NCBI GenBank assembly: GCA_025084515.1
Contig: JAJAGP010000091.1
Location: 725,501 to 789,500, forward strand
Length of the DNA: 64,000 bases
Direction: 5' to 3'
Source of the DNA: Ancistrus triradiatus
Lineage: Eukaryota > Chordata > Actinopteri > Siluriformes > Loricariidae
In this document: piece by piece, positions 1 to 10,950 of the stretch
Layout of the letters: each line of letters opens with the position of its first letter
How positions within the stretch are numbered: the stretch's first letter is position 1
Position numbers and translations under genes: made by a program
The notes under the pieces: model-generated
The model's input: the letters and a program-made list of their open reading frames with translations, nothing else
Told to the model about the DNA's origin: nothing
The model's database searches: none

Positions 1-150
1 TAATACTGCATACAAGTGTCCTGTAGTTTCTGGTTTTATTCTAATAAATAAACTGAGAAATAAATAATTATATATGGCTATTATACCATTACTAAAACAA
101 CAAATGTAGTGGTGACATGGTGGCCTAAGACTGTTTGCACAGGACTGTAC
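1..150. mobile_element. Tc1-like relic, family with ACTGTGCAAAAGTCTTAGG ends (right end only)
   Basis: TTCCTG/TTTCTGGTT, ATTATACCATTACTAAAACA and TGGTGGCCTAAGACTGTTTG appear in the same order as in copies at 21875, 28587, 30622 and 62743. The left part lies before the window. Confidence 0.65.
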
Positions 151-379
151 ATCAGAATCTGACCAATGGCTGACATTCTGGTTTTATGAAATTTTGCACA
201 TGCATATAGCAACTTATACACATTGAACAATAAGACAGTGCTATTGATGGAGGTAATAATCTTTAGAGTACAGAGATCTTATTCACATATACTAAGAGAG
301 TAACTTGAAAGGGCGTTACAAGTGTTGCTCTGGAAGTCTAATGTCCATTTATTTTGGCTTCTGACATTTTTATATTTTT

Positions 380-568
380 GCATTTACATTTACAGCATTT
401 AGCAGACACCCTTATCCAGAGCGACTTACAATTGATACAGTACATTGTTACAATCCAAGCAATTGTGGGTTAAGGGTCTTGCTCAAGGACCCAACAGTGG
501 CAGCTTGGCAGAGGTGGGATATGAACCCTGGACCTTCTGGTCCATCGTCCAGTACCTTAACCGCTATG
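380..568 (-). mobile_element. tRNA-derived SINE (GATAAGGGYGTCTGCTAAAT tail)
   Basis: On the minus strand it reads tRNA-like head with the A-box region, a B-box GGTTCATATCCC, then the body CAATTGTAAGTCGCTCTGG and the tail GATAAGGGTGTCTGCTAAAT ending in AAATGTAAATG. Pol III internal promoter boxes make it a tRNA-derived SINE. It is one of about sixteen complete or partial copies in the window. Confidence 0.85.
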
Positions 569-1134
569 TTTACACAATTCTATCTCAGTATCTTTAGCTG
601 TTCTATTAGTTACCTTCTCACTGAAGCAGCTTTCAAAGTCAGATGCATTTAATTGTACTTTTTCCTAACTGACCTTACAGCTTAATGAGAAGTTATCTTT
701 TATGATGTACTCAGCATGTAAAAAAAATCCATTACCATAATTAACTAACTGCAGGTCAGAAATAATGAGAGCTTCATGTTGTTCAAATTGGTGAAAATTA
801 GGAAATAATGATGTCATGATCTCAGTGTGGGGTGTTAGCTAAATCTATGATGTAAGATGTTCCCTGTTTCTTCACTTTCTGCACCGTGCTGTGTTATTGT
901 AATTGCGTTATCCTTGTTTATTTTTTGGAAACATGTATACGTGAAGAAAGGATTGTAGTCTTTCATGACACATTTAAGGGTTGTAGTGGGTTACATGCAT
1001 TACATACAATGCATTTTCTTTCTGGAAAGAAAGAATGCATTCCGTATTTTGAGCATTTTGAGCAGTGCTTTTAATGCATCAGTATTTATAGATACCTATT
1101 GCCATTGATTTCTTATGCATGTTGTCTTCCTCAG

Positions 1135-1346
1135 CACCCAGGTTAGACGTGGCTCTCCTGAGAATACACAGCAGCAGACTGGAACGTCCAGGACCGTCAA
1201 GCGTTACCCTTCCTCTACAGAACCCATCACTTCCAACGCTCTGCCCATCACGAACGGGAATAGCCATGGACACACCCACACTCAGCATGTTGCCCCCTCC
1301 AATGGCCAGTCTCATGCCTCCCACAGCAACACAGTATCTGCAGCAG
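1135..1346 (+). CDS. ltbp2: ltbp2 exon: N-terminal His/Asn-rich linker before the 4-Cys motif
   Basis: The acceptor is a pyrimidine stretch ending tcctcag at 1134 and the donor is CAG/gttcta at 1347. The first base completes a codon started upstream, and the exon ends after one base of a codon, which joins in phase to 4961. It encodes about 70 residues with no cysteine. SRTVKRYPS and SNALPITNG align with the SRTVRLHP..SSNALP stretch of mammalian LTBP2, so this is the basic, disordered region between EGF1 and the 4-Cys motif. The distal half is rich in His, Asn and Ser (HGHTHTQH, NGQSHASHSN), which looks lineage-specific. This N-terminal region of LTBPs is known to bind matrix. The donor is not strong (gttcta), so the 3' border is the least certain part. 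Confidence 0.85.
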
Positions 1347-1799
1347 GTTCTAATCTCTCTTATTCTATCAAACACACTCACATATGGAGAAGAGCTACTT
1401 CTATGGAGCTTAGTTGTGTTTGTACACTCAGATAATGAGAGGGAGTAGGAGAGAGTGACAGAGGATATATGTCACGAATGAACATACAGTACTTATCACT
1501 CTCGGTGGTTTGAACAAAGTAGCAACTAGCATTAGTAGTTGATGTTTTCTCTGTAGATGATTGTGATTTTGCTTTGAAGATGCCAAAACCAGCATTTATA
1601 GAACGTGTGCTCGGGCTCTCAGACGATTATAAAATGTAATTGCATTAGTCTGCTTTTGCACAATAATGAGAAATGTGTATAAGGAACTGTGCAAAATTGG
1701 TTACTACCCTCACGAGAGCTGCTCCCTATAGGCTATTAGTGCTCTGTATGGTACAGTATGTAGATTGTATAGAATAAGGGATTATTTTTTTAATTTCAT

Positions 1800-2530
1800 G
1801 TTATGTTCAAGTAACCAGTTTGAGATGATTCGAGCTTTGTGATGTGGCACATTATCCTGCTGGAAGTAGCCATCAGAATATGGTACACTGTGGTCATAAA
1901 GGGATGGACATGGTCAGCAACAATATTAAGATATTCTATGGTGTTTACATGATGCTCAGTTAGTATTAAGGAGCCCAAAGTGTGCCAAGAAAATATTCCA
2001 CACAGCATTACACCACCAGCATCATACACTGTTGAAACAAGGCAGGATGGATACATGCTTTCGTGTTGTTTATGCAACGTTCTGACCCTACCATCCAAAT
2101 GTTGCAGCAGAAATTGAGACTCGTCAGACCAGGCACTGTTTTTCCAATCTCCAATTGCAGCCTCTGGTACCAGTTCTTAGCTTAAAGGAGTGCCACGCAG
2201 TGTGGTATTGTGCTGCTGTAGCCCATCTGCTTCGAGCTTTGATGTCTTATTCATTCAGAGATGCTATTCTGCATACATCAGTGGTAACAAGTGGGTATTT
2301 GAGTTACTGTTGCTTTTTTATAAGCTTGAACAAGTCTGGCGGTTCTCCTCTGACATCAAAAAGACACCCAAGTAACTGCAACTCATTGTCTGATTTCTCT
2401 TTTTTAGACAATCACGGCATCACTGTGCCGACTTGCCACCCATCCAGAAAGTCAAGTATTTCAATTCAGTTTAGTTTATGTAGTGTTTTAATAATGGGCA
2501 GCTTTATAGAGATTCTGGTCTAGACCTTAA
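1800..2530. mobile_element. Tc1-like transposon fragment (TTTATTAGGTACACC family interior)
   Basis: The order of TGCTGGAAGTAGCCATCAGA, GTGGTCATAAAGGGATGGAC, CCCAAAGTGTGCCAAGAAAA and GACTCGTCAGACCAGGCA is one I recognise from a widespread fish DNA transposon whose ends read CACTTTATTAGGTACACC. Neither end is present here. No intact open frame remains. Confidence 0.65.
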
Positions 2531-3448
2531 CTGAATAGCTAAAGTCAGTGGAAAAAAATGTCCCTGAGGTGCATAAGGCAGAAACCTACACCAGATCTCA
2601 TAGGGAACCTGCTGTTTTCTGGGAGACACCAGATTGTGGAATTAAGCACTTGAAAAGCATGTAGATGAATAGTGAAGTATACTTGTGCTGTAACTGTAAG
2701 GAGGAGTACACTGTCAATAAGAGTTCAACATGAAAATAACAGAAGTTTGGTTGGTTTGTAGCCAGTTCTTGAAAAGTTGGATTATACACTGCTTCAAGTG
2801 CGAATGACGCCAAGTGGAAGTAGTAAGAGGAACCACTGCAAGGTTAGAAGAGCAGGATTATGGACCTTTGGATCACGGAGGTGTGGACGATCAGAGGAAC
2901 CACATGGCTGAAGTCTGGTACATAGTTAGGAATGTTGAAAGCATATAATACTTTAATCAGAATGTAATTGCTGAGCACAGTACAAGTAGTCAGTCCAGGA
3001 AGAGCCATACATGAGGGAAGTCTGAGACCCATCGCTCTTAAGTATAAAAAAAAAAAAAATCAAAAGCATCCTGCTTTAGCCCTGCTTATACTGGTGAGGG
3101 TTTCGCCACGTCCAGAGCATATCTCGGATTTCACTGGGTGCAGGCAGAGGTAGATCTTGAACAGGGCAGGGTTCCATAACTGCACCACCCAAATTTCATA
3201 TTGCAGGCACAGTTTAAGGTTCAAGCTCAGGTCCTCAGGAACTGCCATTTCCTACCAGCTACAGGAGCTGCACTATTAACCTGATAAGATGAAAGGTCAG
3301 GCAACAGCAGCATGCAAATTTGAGCCTGCTTCCTCTTAAGGTTTTTAGGTGATGCTTCTCAACTTTTCCTTTCCACTGTTTGTGGAAACTTTTGAGCCTA
3401 TTCTGTTGCTTCAGGTACCATGTGGAACTTTACAGGTTAGGAATAGAC

Positions 3449-3622
3449 CATTTACATTTACATCATTTAGCAGATGCCCTTATCCAGAGCCACTTACAAT
3501 TTGATACTTTCTTACAATCCAAGCAATTGCTAAGGGACCCAACAGTGGCAGCTTGGCAGAGGTGGGATTTGAACCCTGGACCTTCTGGTCCATAGTCCAG
3601 TACCTTAACCACTAGGCCTAAT
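3449..3622 (-). mobile_element. tRNA-derived SINE
   Basis: Minus-strand copy with the tail CATTTAGCAGATGCCCTTATCC (here split) at its left end and B-box complement GGGATTTGAACCC, ending CTTAACCACTAGGCC. Same family as 380-568. Confidence 0.85.
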
Positions 3623-3704
3623 TAGGAAATTAATTAACTAATTGCCCAATAACCAATGTGTTTAAATAAAATAGGTTTGTCTATTGTGTTCTGAAATAAC
3701 ACTG

Positions 3705-4025
3705 GGTTCATTTAAGTGGCAGCATAAAGGTTTGTGTTGTCATCTTACTGCTCCAGAGACCTATGTTCATGTCCTTGCTGCCTGTGTGGAGTTTGCATGT
3801 TCTCCCTGTGTGGGCAGATTTCCTCCAGGTACTCTGGTTTCCCACAATTTTCCAAAGATGTGCTTTAGGTCAGTTTCCATCTCTAATGTGTGAGCGAGTG
3901 ACACTTATGTGAGTGTGTGCATGTGCCCTGTTATGGACCGGTGCTCTGTCCATGGTCGATTGCTGCCAGATAAGCCCCTGCACCCATGACACTGAATTGG
4001 ATTAAACGGATATGAAGTGTGTGAC
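3705..4025 (+). mobile_element. Second SINE family (GTTTGCATGTTCTCCCTGTG body)
   Basis: A tRNA-like head (GTGGCAGCATAAAGG.., GACCTATGTTCATGTCC) is followed by the body TGTGGAGTTTGCATGTTCTC, CTCTGGTTTCCCACA, TCCAAAGATGTGC and a tail ending TGAATTGGATTAAACGG. This matches a common fish SINE whose copies occur again at 57690, 59525 and 60345. Confidence 0.65.
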
Positions 4026-4692
4026 TTAATTATACACCTATTTGAACGTTCAGAAAGCGAGACGTTTCAGTGATGCAGATTAAAAGTAATCAATCACCAA
4101 GTCATAATATTATCCAGGCCTGTTGATGTAATCGTAACCATACTGCCATACACCTTAACTCCAGTGTGCTCTTCACACGCTCGTGCACTCTTCCTTTGAA
4201 CCAAGAATCTTAAAAACAGGGTTTAAAGGTTTTAAAGCATCCATCCTGTCGTTCTACGATGCATTCGATGGCTTAGTCAGCATGCCTCAGGGCCTTGTTC
4301 TTTCTCTCCGCTGTCCGCACATGTGCACGACACAAACCTGGTCCCACTTCAAAGCCTCCTCACATCTACATAAGAGGCAGAGAGTTGATGCAAAGCGACA
4401 CAATCACGCCCAGTCTAGTTCACACAGAATGAGTAATGACTTGTGCTTATGAATATCTTACATATGGACATGGACAGAACATCAGACTCCTACTACAATG
4501 CTAATGGTTTGCCGGTTCAGTCCTCACAAACATTCAATCTGTTTTTCCAGCATTTACAAGGCAACGGGATTTGAACAGGTTCCCACCATTACACAAGACT
4601 TCCCCTGCAATTTCTAATACACGTACCCAAGCATGCACACACACACCCACACGCAATCAGTCTCATACAAACACGCCTTATGCTTGTGATGG

Positions 4693-4694
<2 letters not shown>

Positions 4695-4735
<41 letters not shown>
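4695..4735. repeat. (TC)n microsatellite
   Basis: About twenty uninterrupted TC units, roughly 225 nt before the 4-Cys exon. Confidence 0.98.
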
Positions 4736-4736
<1 letters not shown>

Positions 4737-4824
4737 GATCTGGAGATCTTTTCAGAGTGACACATCCTTCCAACCATCCAGGCTCTGGCGTTACACACAC
4801 GGACACACGTACTTACTAAGACTC

Positions 4825-4960
4825 TTATAAACCTCCTTTTCTACCAGTGTCCAGACAGGGAGCATGAGACCACTGAAGATGCAGCACTACTTTTATTTCT
4901 TTTCTCTGTGCGTTCAGCTCTTCTTCTCACATTCGCGTTCTACTCCGTTGTCGTTCTTAG
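4825..4960 (+). promoter_or_regulatory. ltbp2: Possible internal first exon of ltbp2 (ATG at 4864) with a TATA-like box
   Basis: The frame of the 4-Cys exon is open 97 nt upstream of its acceptor to an ATG at 4864. The extra peptide, MRPLKMQHYFYFFSLCVQLF then FSHSRSTPLS, looks like a signal peptide: basic start, hydrophobic core, small residues after. A TTATAAA lies at 4825-4831, about 33 nt before the ATG. LTBP1 is known to have a short form from an internal promoter, so the idea is plausible. The caution is strong: a pyrimidine-rich acceptor tract translates to Phe/Leu/Ser by itself, so the hydrophobic look may be coincidence. Confidence 0.2.
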
Positions 4961-5131
4961 GAGCAAACCTCACGGCAAACGTGGACCGGATCAAGATCGT
5001 CTTCACACCTATGGTGTGTAGAAGAATCTGTCATGGTGGCCAATGCTACAACAACTGTGAGCGTGGAGATAAGACCACTGTGTACAGCGAGAGCCAGGGC
5101 CCGCCGTCCAAGAGCCACGGCTTCAGACTCT
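4961..5131 (+). CDS. ltbp2: ltbp2 exon: 4-Cys motif (VFTP..CRRICHGGQCYNNC)
   Basis: The acceptor is gttcttag/GAGCA and the donor CTCT/gtaagt. Entry and exit are both phase 1. The 57 residues contain NLTANVDRIKIVFTP, an N-glycosylation sequon (NLT), then the 4-Cys motif CRRICHGGQCYNNC followed by ERGDKTTVYS and SHGFRL. The same order is seen in mammalian LTBP2 (KIKIVFTP, CERGDTTTLYS, SGFRI). This small cysteine module sits between EGF1 and EGF2 in all LTBPs and is secreted with the rest of the protein. The reading frame stays open upstream to an ATG at 4864; see the separate entry on a possible alternative first exon. Confidence 0.95.
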
Positions 5132-6044
5132 GTAAGTCCCTATGTCCACTCTCACACTTAAAGTAAGATATATATGACAGAAATTAGAAAGTGTAGATTG
5201 AGTACAACCAATATTTTAAACAAATTCTTACTACAAACTGTACCTTAGTTAGGAATTCTATCCGAATGTTACAATGCCATATGTTACCTCAAGTTAGGAA
5301 ACCCTAGACGATGTTGCGAATGTATGTTACCAAGCAACCAAAGACATGCACAGCTGTTAAACAACAAAACACTTCACTGAAATGACCAACACACATTTCC
5401 AACACAACTCAATAGCTACTGAAATAATAGTATAAAAGCAAAACTGATCAGAGTGTTTGACCTGAAGCTTTTAGTAAACTAGGTCACATAACTAAAACAT
5501 CTCATTCGGCAAGCTTTGACTGACAGGGCTGTTAAGATAAGAGCTGTTTCCTAAATATAACATGCAACGATATAGTCAGCTCTAGATACACTGTGAGCTT
5601 CAGCATAGATGCATAATAAAGTAATAACAATGTCAGTTTAATCTCACACTGAAGGTATGACTGAAACCTAACATTAATTAAATGAATCAAATGTTTTTTT
5701 TTTTTAATTAAACATCTAAGTGTTATTAAAATAATTTTAGCAACACCACACTGCAGCAGAAGCATGTTCCCAGTGTGAGTGTTTAGGAACTCTTAAGTGG
5801 CCTTCCATGTCTTTCGCTAGGGTATAAATATGAGGTGACTCGTAGTTATTCATCAGCGTGGGGTAAGACTGGAGAATATACATGCTGACCCTTCATAAAG
5901 AAAGCAGTGACAATTAAAAACAGATATGTCTGAAAATACCTGCATCCACTGGCATTTAGCTCTAATAAAGCTGCCTGGAAGAGGGCACAAGCATATTTCT
6001 TTCCCTACAGACAGTGAAGAGGGAGGGGGGATCCCCGGTTTAGC

Positions 6045-6235
6045 CCCAACCCCGGTCTCCACGTGTGTTTAGATGGCATTTGCATAGCCTCCCCATGTTC
6101 GCATGGGTTTATACTGGGTGCTCCAGTTTCCTCCCACTTTCCAAAGACACACATTATGTTGATTGGTCACTCTAATATCTGTTGATATAACCTTGTGTCT
6201 GTTGTGAATATAGCCATTGATGCTGATGCAACATT
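6045..6235 (+). mobile_element. Fragment of the second SINE family
   Basis: CCCCATGTTCGCATGGGTTT, GGGTGCTCCAGTTTCCTCCC and TTTCCAAAGACACAC follow the body of the 3705-4025 element. The tRNA-like head is missing or unrecognisable. Confidence 0.5.
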
Positions 6236-6892
6236 AAGAAAACCCTAATAAATAAACAAACATAGCTTATAGTTGGAGATTTGCAGAAGATTGCAACATT
6301 GTGTTGTCATTAATTCTCCAAAACATATCTTTGACTGGAACTTCTGGGGTGAAAAGACTGATGATAATACCCTAAAGACCCTAATTCCCTGTTCTTTGCC
6401 CAAAGACCTAGGAAACCTTGCAATAATTCATGCCATCGTGGATTTTCTGACTATTCAGGATATTTTAATGAAAAACTGCCTTTGCAAATAAACTACAACT
6501 GGTTCATGGTTGGACCTCCAGTGATCGAAAAGACACGTCCACACAAGTGAAAGCCTGTTTGTTGATCTGAAGTCTAGAGCCCACAAGAGATAATCTAGGA
6601 ACATCTTGTGCTCCTATTTTTAGTAGAATTTGTTCTTGATAATTAACTTAAAACAGATTATTGTGTAATAGCTCTTACTTTAAATGAGATCTAAACTGTC
6701 ATGTCTACCAAATATTTTGACTATTGCTGTAATATTCCTTTGAATTGATGTGAGCTGTGTCTTATACAATTCAGATAACTAGGTTAAAATTCAAACTTTG
6801 CCAATCTGCCACTGTTGGTTGAAAGACCCTTGAGGGAGGTCTTTAAATTTTAAAGTACCATGGAAAGTTGCTTTGGATTAAAAAAAAGTGCA

Positions 6893-7805
6893 CAGTGGTG
6901 CTTGAAAGTTTGTGAACCCTTTAGAATTTTCTATATTTCCACGTAAATATGACCAAAAACATCATCAGATTTTCACACAAGTCCTGAAAGTAGATAAAGA
7001 GAACTCTGTTAAACAAATGAGAGAAAAATATTATACTTGGTCATTTATTTATTGAGGAAAATTATCCAATATTGCATATTAGTGAGTGGCAAAAGTATGT
7101 GAACCTCTAGGATTGGCAGTTAATTTGAAGGTGAAATTAGTCAGGTGTTTTCAATCAATGGGATGACAATCAGGTGTGAGTGGGCACCCTGTTTTATTTA
7201 AAGAACAGGGATCTGTCAAAGTCTGCTCTTCACAACACATTTGTAGAAGTGTATCGTGACGCGAACGAAGGAGATTTCTGAGGAGCTCAGAAAAAAAGTT
7301 GTTGATGCTCATCAGGCTGGAAAAGGTTACAAAATGTGTGTTTCCTGTGTAACCTGTGTAATGTTTTGGAATGGCCAAGTCAAAGTCCTGACCTTAATCC
7401 AGTCGAAATGTTGTAGAAGGACCTGAAGCTAGAAGTTAATGCGAAGAAACCCACCAACATCCCAGAGCTGAAGCTGTTCTGTATGGAGGAATGGGCTAAA
7501 ATTCTTCCAAGCAGGACTGATCAACAGTTACAGGAAACGTTTAGTTGCAGTTATTGCTGCACAGGGGGGTCACACCAGATACTGACAGCAAAGGTTCACA
7601 TACTTTTGCAACTCACTAATATGTAATATTGGATCATTTTCTTCAATAAATAAATGACCAAGTATAATATTTTTGTGTCATTTGTTTAACTGGGTTCTCT
7701 TTATCTACTTTTAGGACTTGTGTGAAAATCTGATGATGTTTTAGGTAATTTTTGTGCAGAAATATAGAAAATTCTGAAGGGTTCACAAACTTTCAAGCAA
7801 CACTG
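6893..7805 (+). mobile_element. Tc1-like transposon, CAGTGGTGCTTGAAAG family, internally deleted
   Basis: The left end reads CAGTGGTGCTTGAAAGTTTG and the right end is its inverted copy (CTTTCAAGCAACACTG). At 913 bp it is shorter than the 1,359-bp copy at 55824. A + strand transposase remnant is visible: the N-terminal TKEISEELRKKVVDAHQAGK near 7260-7325 jumps straight to [16 protein letters not shown] near 7360-7410, so the middle with the first catalytic Asp is deleted. Frame breaks follow. Confidence 0.9.
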
Positions 7806-8361
7806 TACATATTACATGGGAGTACCTTAGTCCACTTGCACTTTCATGGCCCAGCCCCCTAGCCCCCTAGACTCAAGGAACTCTGGAACTCAGAAAGTGG
7901 AGTCCCCTGGTGAGACGATGCTAGCTAGTAGCTTGGACACGGCCATGAACTGGGCACTCCTATCCAGTGAAATGGAGAGATGAACCAACAACTCCTGCCT
8001 GGTGAAACAGGGTGACTTTGTCCTTAAGCAAGGGAACCAACACACAATTTGACCGACCAGCAAATCTCACCTTGTGAGCGGGAGATGCTTCAGGGACGCT
8101 CAGCATTCGGAACCAGTGGTCTACCAACAAGCCACTCTGGTTTACATTGTCTCTTGGATTTTCTGCAGGGTTATGGCCTAGCCCCCAGGTCTCTCCCTGG
8201 GTCCTGGGTCCTTGTTGTGTCAGTTCCATCACTTCATGCCCTGGGTATTTGTTTTTTGAGTTTGTGTTCTGTCTCTCCAGGGCACTTCCACCTTATGAGA
8301 TGTATAGTATCTTTGACTCTATGGGGCCGAGTCTGTGGTTAAAAAATAAAAAAAATTAGAT

Positions 8362-8490
8362 TTTTTTTCTTGACAGCATTATCTCAGTTGGTAATGCTTT
8401 GAGCTACCAATCTGAACAGTGGGCTGAGCTGCATTTGAGCTGAGCTGTTCTGGATAAGGACATCTGCTAAGTGCTGTAAATGTAAATGTA
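8362..8490 (+). mobile_element. SINE remnant (tRNA head joined to common tail)
   Basis: A tRNA-like head (TCTCAGTTGGTAATGC) is followed closely by CTGGATAAGGACATCTGCTA and GTAAATGTAAATG. The body between head and tail is shortened. Confidence 0.6.
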
Positions 8491-9826
8491 GATTCCCATC
8501 AGTTCCGGATGATAAGGCTAAAGAATTTTAGAAAAGTAGCTCTGTGCAGGCGTATTAGGATTTCAGAGGTGTTAGGAACCGGGGCAGCCACACATGTAGA
8601 TCCCACGCTCCCTCTGGTCTGCCCCCTGCTCATATGTGGCTTCCACCTCACTTTGAACCTCAGCATTAACCATTTCAATCACTCCACAGGAGAGAACGAA
8701 GGGGCGCAAGGGCAAGAAAGGGAAGCTTAAAGAGAGTGAGATTTAACAGGGATTACATTAAAGCCACTGTTATCCACCTGTTTGAGCTTGAACCCAGCCA
8801 GGATGGCCTGAGGAGAAGGAACAAAGCTGAGCCTGTGGTGTCAATACAGCCGCCCCAAACAGCACAATCTCCTTTATGAAATCACACACTCTCCCACTGG
8901 ATCTGCATGCGCTTAATGAAGCATATTTCATACACCAGCACTCCGTTAACACAAGGGGAGTGATTATTTCCCAGCCAAGTCTGTCCAGTGGTGAGAATAA
9001 AAACTTCTCTTTAAGTTTTAGTTCTTCCTTCATTGTTTAATTAACATGACTCAAATCTGGGCAGAAACATGTCCTTAAGTCAAAGTTGAAATATTCTTAA
9101 CTATGACATCCAGCACTGTGTTGTAACTCATTGTAATTAGCACAGAAAATTAACATAAGTGAAATGACTGAGTATATCATGTGAATCTGACATGTGTTTT
9201 TAATCCACACTCATCCAGCTTTTTTGTGATTCATTTCCTTACGAACTCATAAACAGGTTGTTTTTCAGTACCCGCTTGGAACTTTCTCCAAACAGATCAG
9301 TTTGCCTTACTCGGATATTTTAAAATACATTCCTGGCACATGCCATCATCTGCAAGATGTACTAGATAAACGTTTTTTTCTTTCCTTTTTACAGCAATCT
9401 CAGGTCATTAAATGACTGAGAAAGGGGAAGATGTACGGAAATGTGTGTTTGTTGTAACACATGTTCCATTAATAAAGGGGTTCTGTTGGAGTAATGTGGG
9501 GTCTCTTCAGTTACAGACGCTGGAGATAAAGGCTTTGTGACTTCCCAGTTGTTAATATAAGTGGCACAAAACGAAGCATTAATGACTGATATTTTAGCAA
9601 GACCCTAATAATTACATAATTATGAGGTCTCTCCTCTCTTCACATTCTAACACAGAAAGCTCAACAAACTGCTGAATTTCAATATCTCTGGTTTTCCCCT
9701 TATTTATACATATGCATCTCAGAAAAACGTGGAAGTTATACTTAAACCTTCATTTTATTCACATTTTTGTCTCTAATTTGCAACTATTTTCAGTGTTTCT
9801 CAAATGAGAACACCATAAGCTGCCTT

Positions 9827-9880
9827 AAAATGTACATTTACTCATTTGGTAGATGCTCTTATCCAGAGTCTACATTTGTG
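9827..9880 (-). mobile_element. SINE tail fragment
   Basis: TGTACATTTACTCATTTGGT and AGATGCTCTTATCCAGAG correspond to the tail of the tRNA-derived SINE on the minus strand. Confidence 0.5.
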
Positions 9881-9899
9881 ACAAGTTTCAAATTGTGTA

Positions 9900-10950
9900 A
9901 ACAGTTGAAGGTGCCATGATGCAAGTACTAAGTGATCTATAAGTATTCCTTACCAGTCATGCAAGAATATTGTAGAATTACTTTTAGTAGTCATAATAGT
10001 AGTCATACTAGAAAAATACATACAAAGTGCAGGTACAACAAAGGTGCAAAGGATAGATTATCCTAGGTATTGTTTGAAGATGTGAGTCTTCAGAATTCTG
10101 TTCTGACAGGAGTAGGAAGCTCATTCCGCCACCTTTGGTAGGTTGAGAACCCGATGAGCTGAAACATTTTGAAAGCTCTATAGTAGAACAACAGAACATG
10201 AAGGCAGACCAACAAGCAAAAAACTGAAGTTATCAAATCTGGAAATGATGAGAGCCTATATGAGCAGCGTCTCTGGTCAGAATTAGGGTAATGAGGTGTT
10301 GAGGAAATCTGCAGCATCTGATGGTTGATGTGATGTGGTTAGAAAAATTGCACTTGTTGGCCAAAATCACAACAAGATTTGTTTCTGTGTTGCTGGCAAT
10401 TGCCTGGAGAAGAGTGGAAGGTCTTGTATCCACCGGGGAGGTTGTCGGACGATTTGTGGTCAATAATGTCACCACATAATCCTCAGTATTCAAATATTAA
10501 AGTCGAGTGATGAACATGAGTTTGGTCCACCTTGGCTGGACTACAGAAGAATGACTGAATGTTGGTCATGTTCTGTGAAGAAAAAGATCATGAAATCCTC
10601 AGTTGTAAGAGGTGGGGTAGGATAAAGGCAGAGTAAGAAGGGGAGATTGAGAACAAATTCATCAGTTTTAAGATGCACAAGTTGATTTTGGAGTGAAAGA
10701 AATCTGGTCTTGGCTACATTGATAAAAAGAACAAGAAGAGAAGACTCAGGTCTGCTGGCGAGTTGGTTTTATTCATTTTCTCTCAGCATTGTGAAGGTTT
10801 GATCTTGGAGATATGTGAGTGGACAGAGGGAGTCCAGAGATTTTGCAGAGCAGCAACAGCAGTGTCAGCAGGAAGTGCTGAAAAGGTCTGAAGATGTTCA
10901 ATATTCTTCTGATTGTCAACAAGGAATCAGTGTCTTAAGGGTCAACTCAG
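9900..10950. repeat. Probable old dispersed repeat, class not resolved
   Basis: Phrases such as AGGAGTAGGAAGCTCATTCC, GCTGAAACATTTTGAAAGC and GATGGTTGATGTGATGTGG recall a dispersed fish repeat, but I cannot name its class and see no ends or reverse transcriptase motif. Confidence 0.3.

Larger units (their letters stand above)
1..1134. other. ltbp2: Intron upstream of the first visible ltbp2 exon
   Basis: It contains the end of a Tc1-like relic (1-150) and one SINE (380-568). In 151-379 and 569-1134 I see only AT-rich sequence with no recognisable gene. A 62-codon open frame at 886-1074 has no family resemblance and is not called. Confidence 0.6.
1347..4960. other. ltbp2: ltbp2 intron, 3.6 kb
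   Basis: It holds a Tc1-like fragment (about 1800-2530), a tRNA-SINE (3449-3622), a second-family SINE (about 3705-4025) and a TC microsatellite (4695-4735). I can assign nothing in 1347-1800, 2530-3448 or 4030-4690. Confidence 0.7.

Noticed and set aside
1180..1215. A furin cleavage site at RTVKR in the N-terminal linker
   Set aside because: There is Thr, not Arg, at the fourth position before the cut, so the R-x-K/R-R rule is not met.
1115..1435. A stand-alone 106-residue protein starting at 1115
   Set aside because: The ATG lies in the acceptor tract and the end in the intron; only 1135-1346 is exon.
8049..8342. A 97-codon + strand frame in the large intron
   Set aside because: No recognisable motif, frame partly open in other registers too, and no splice context.
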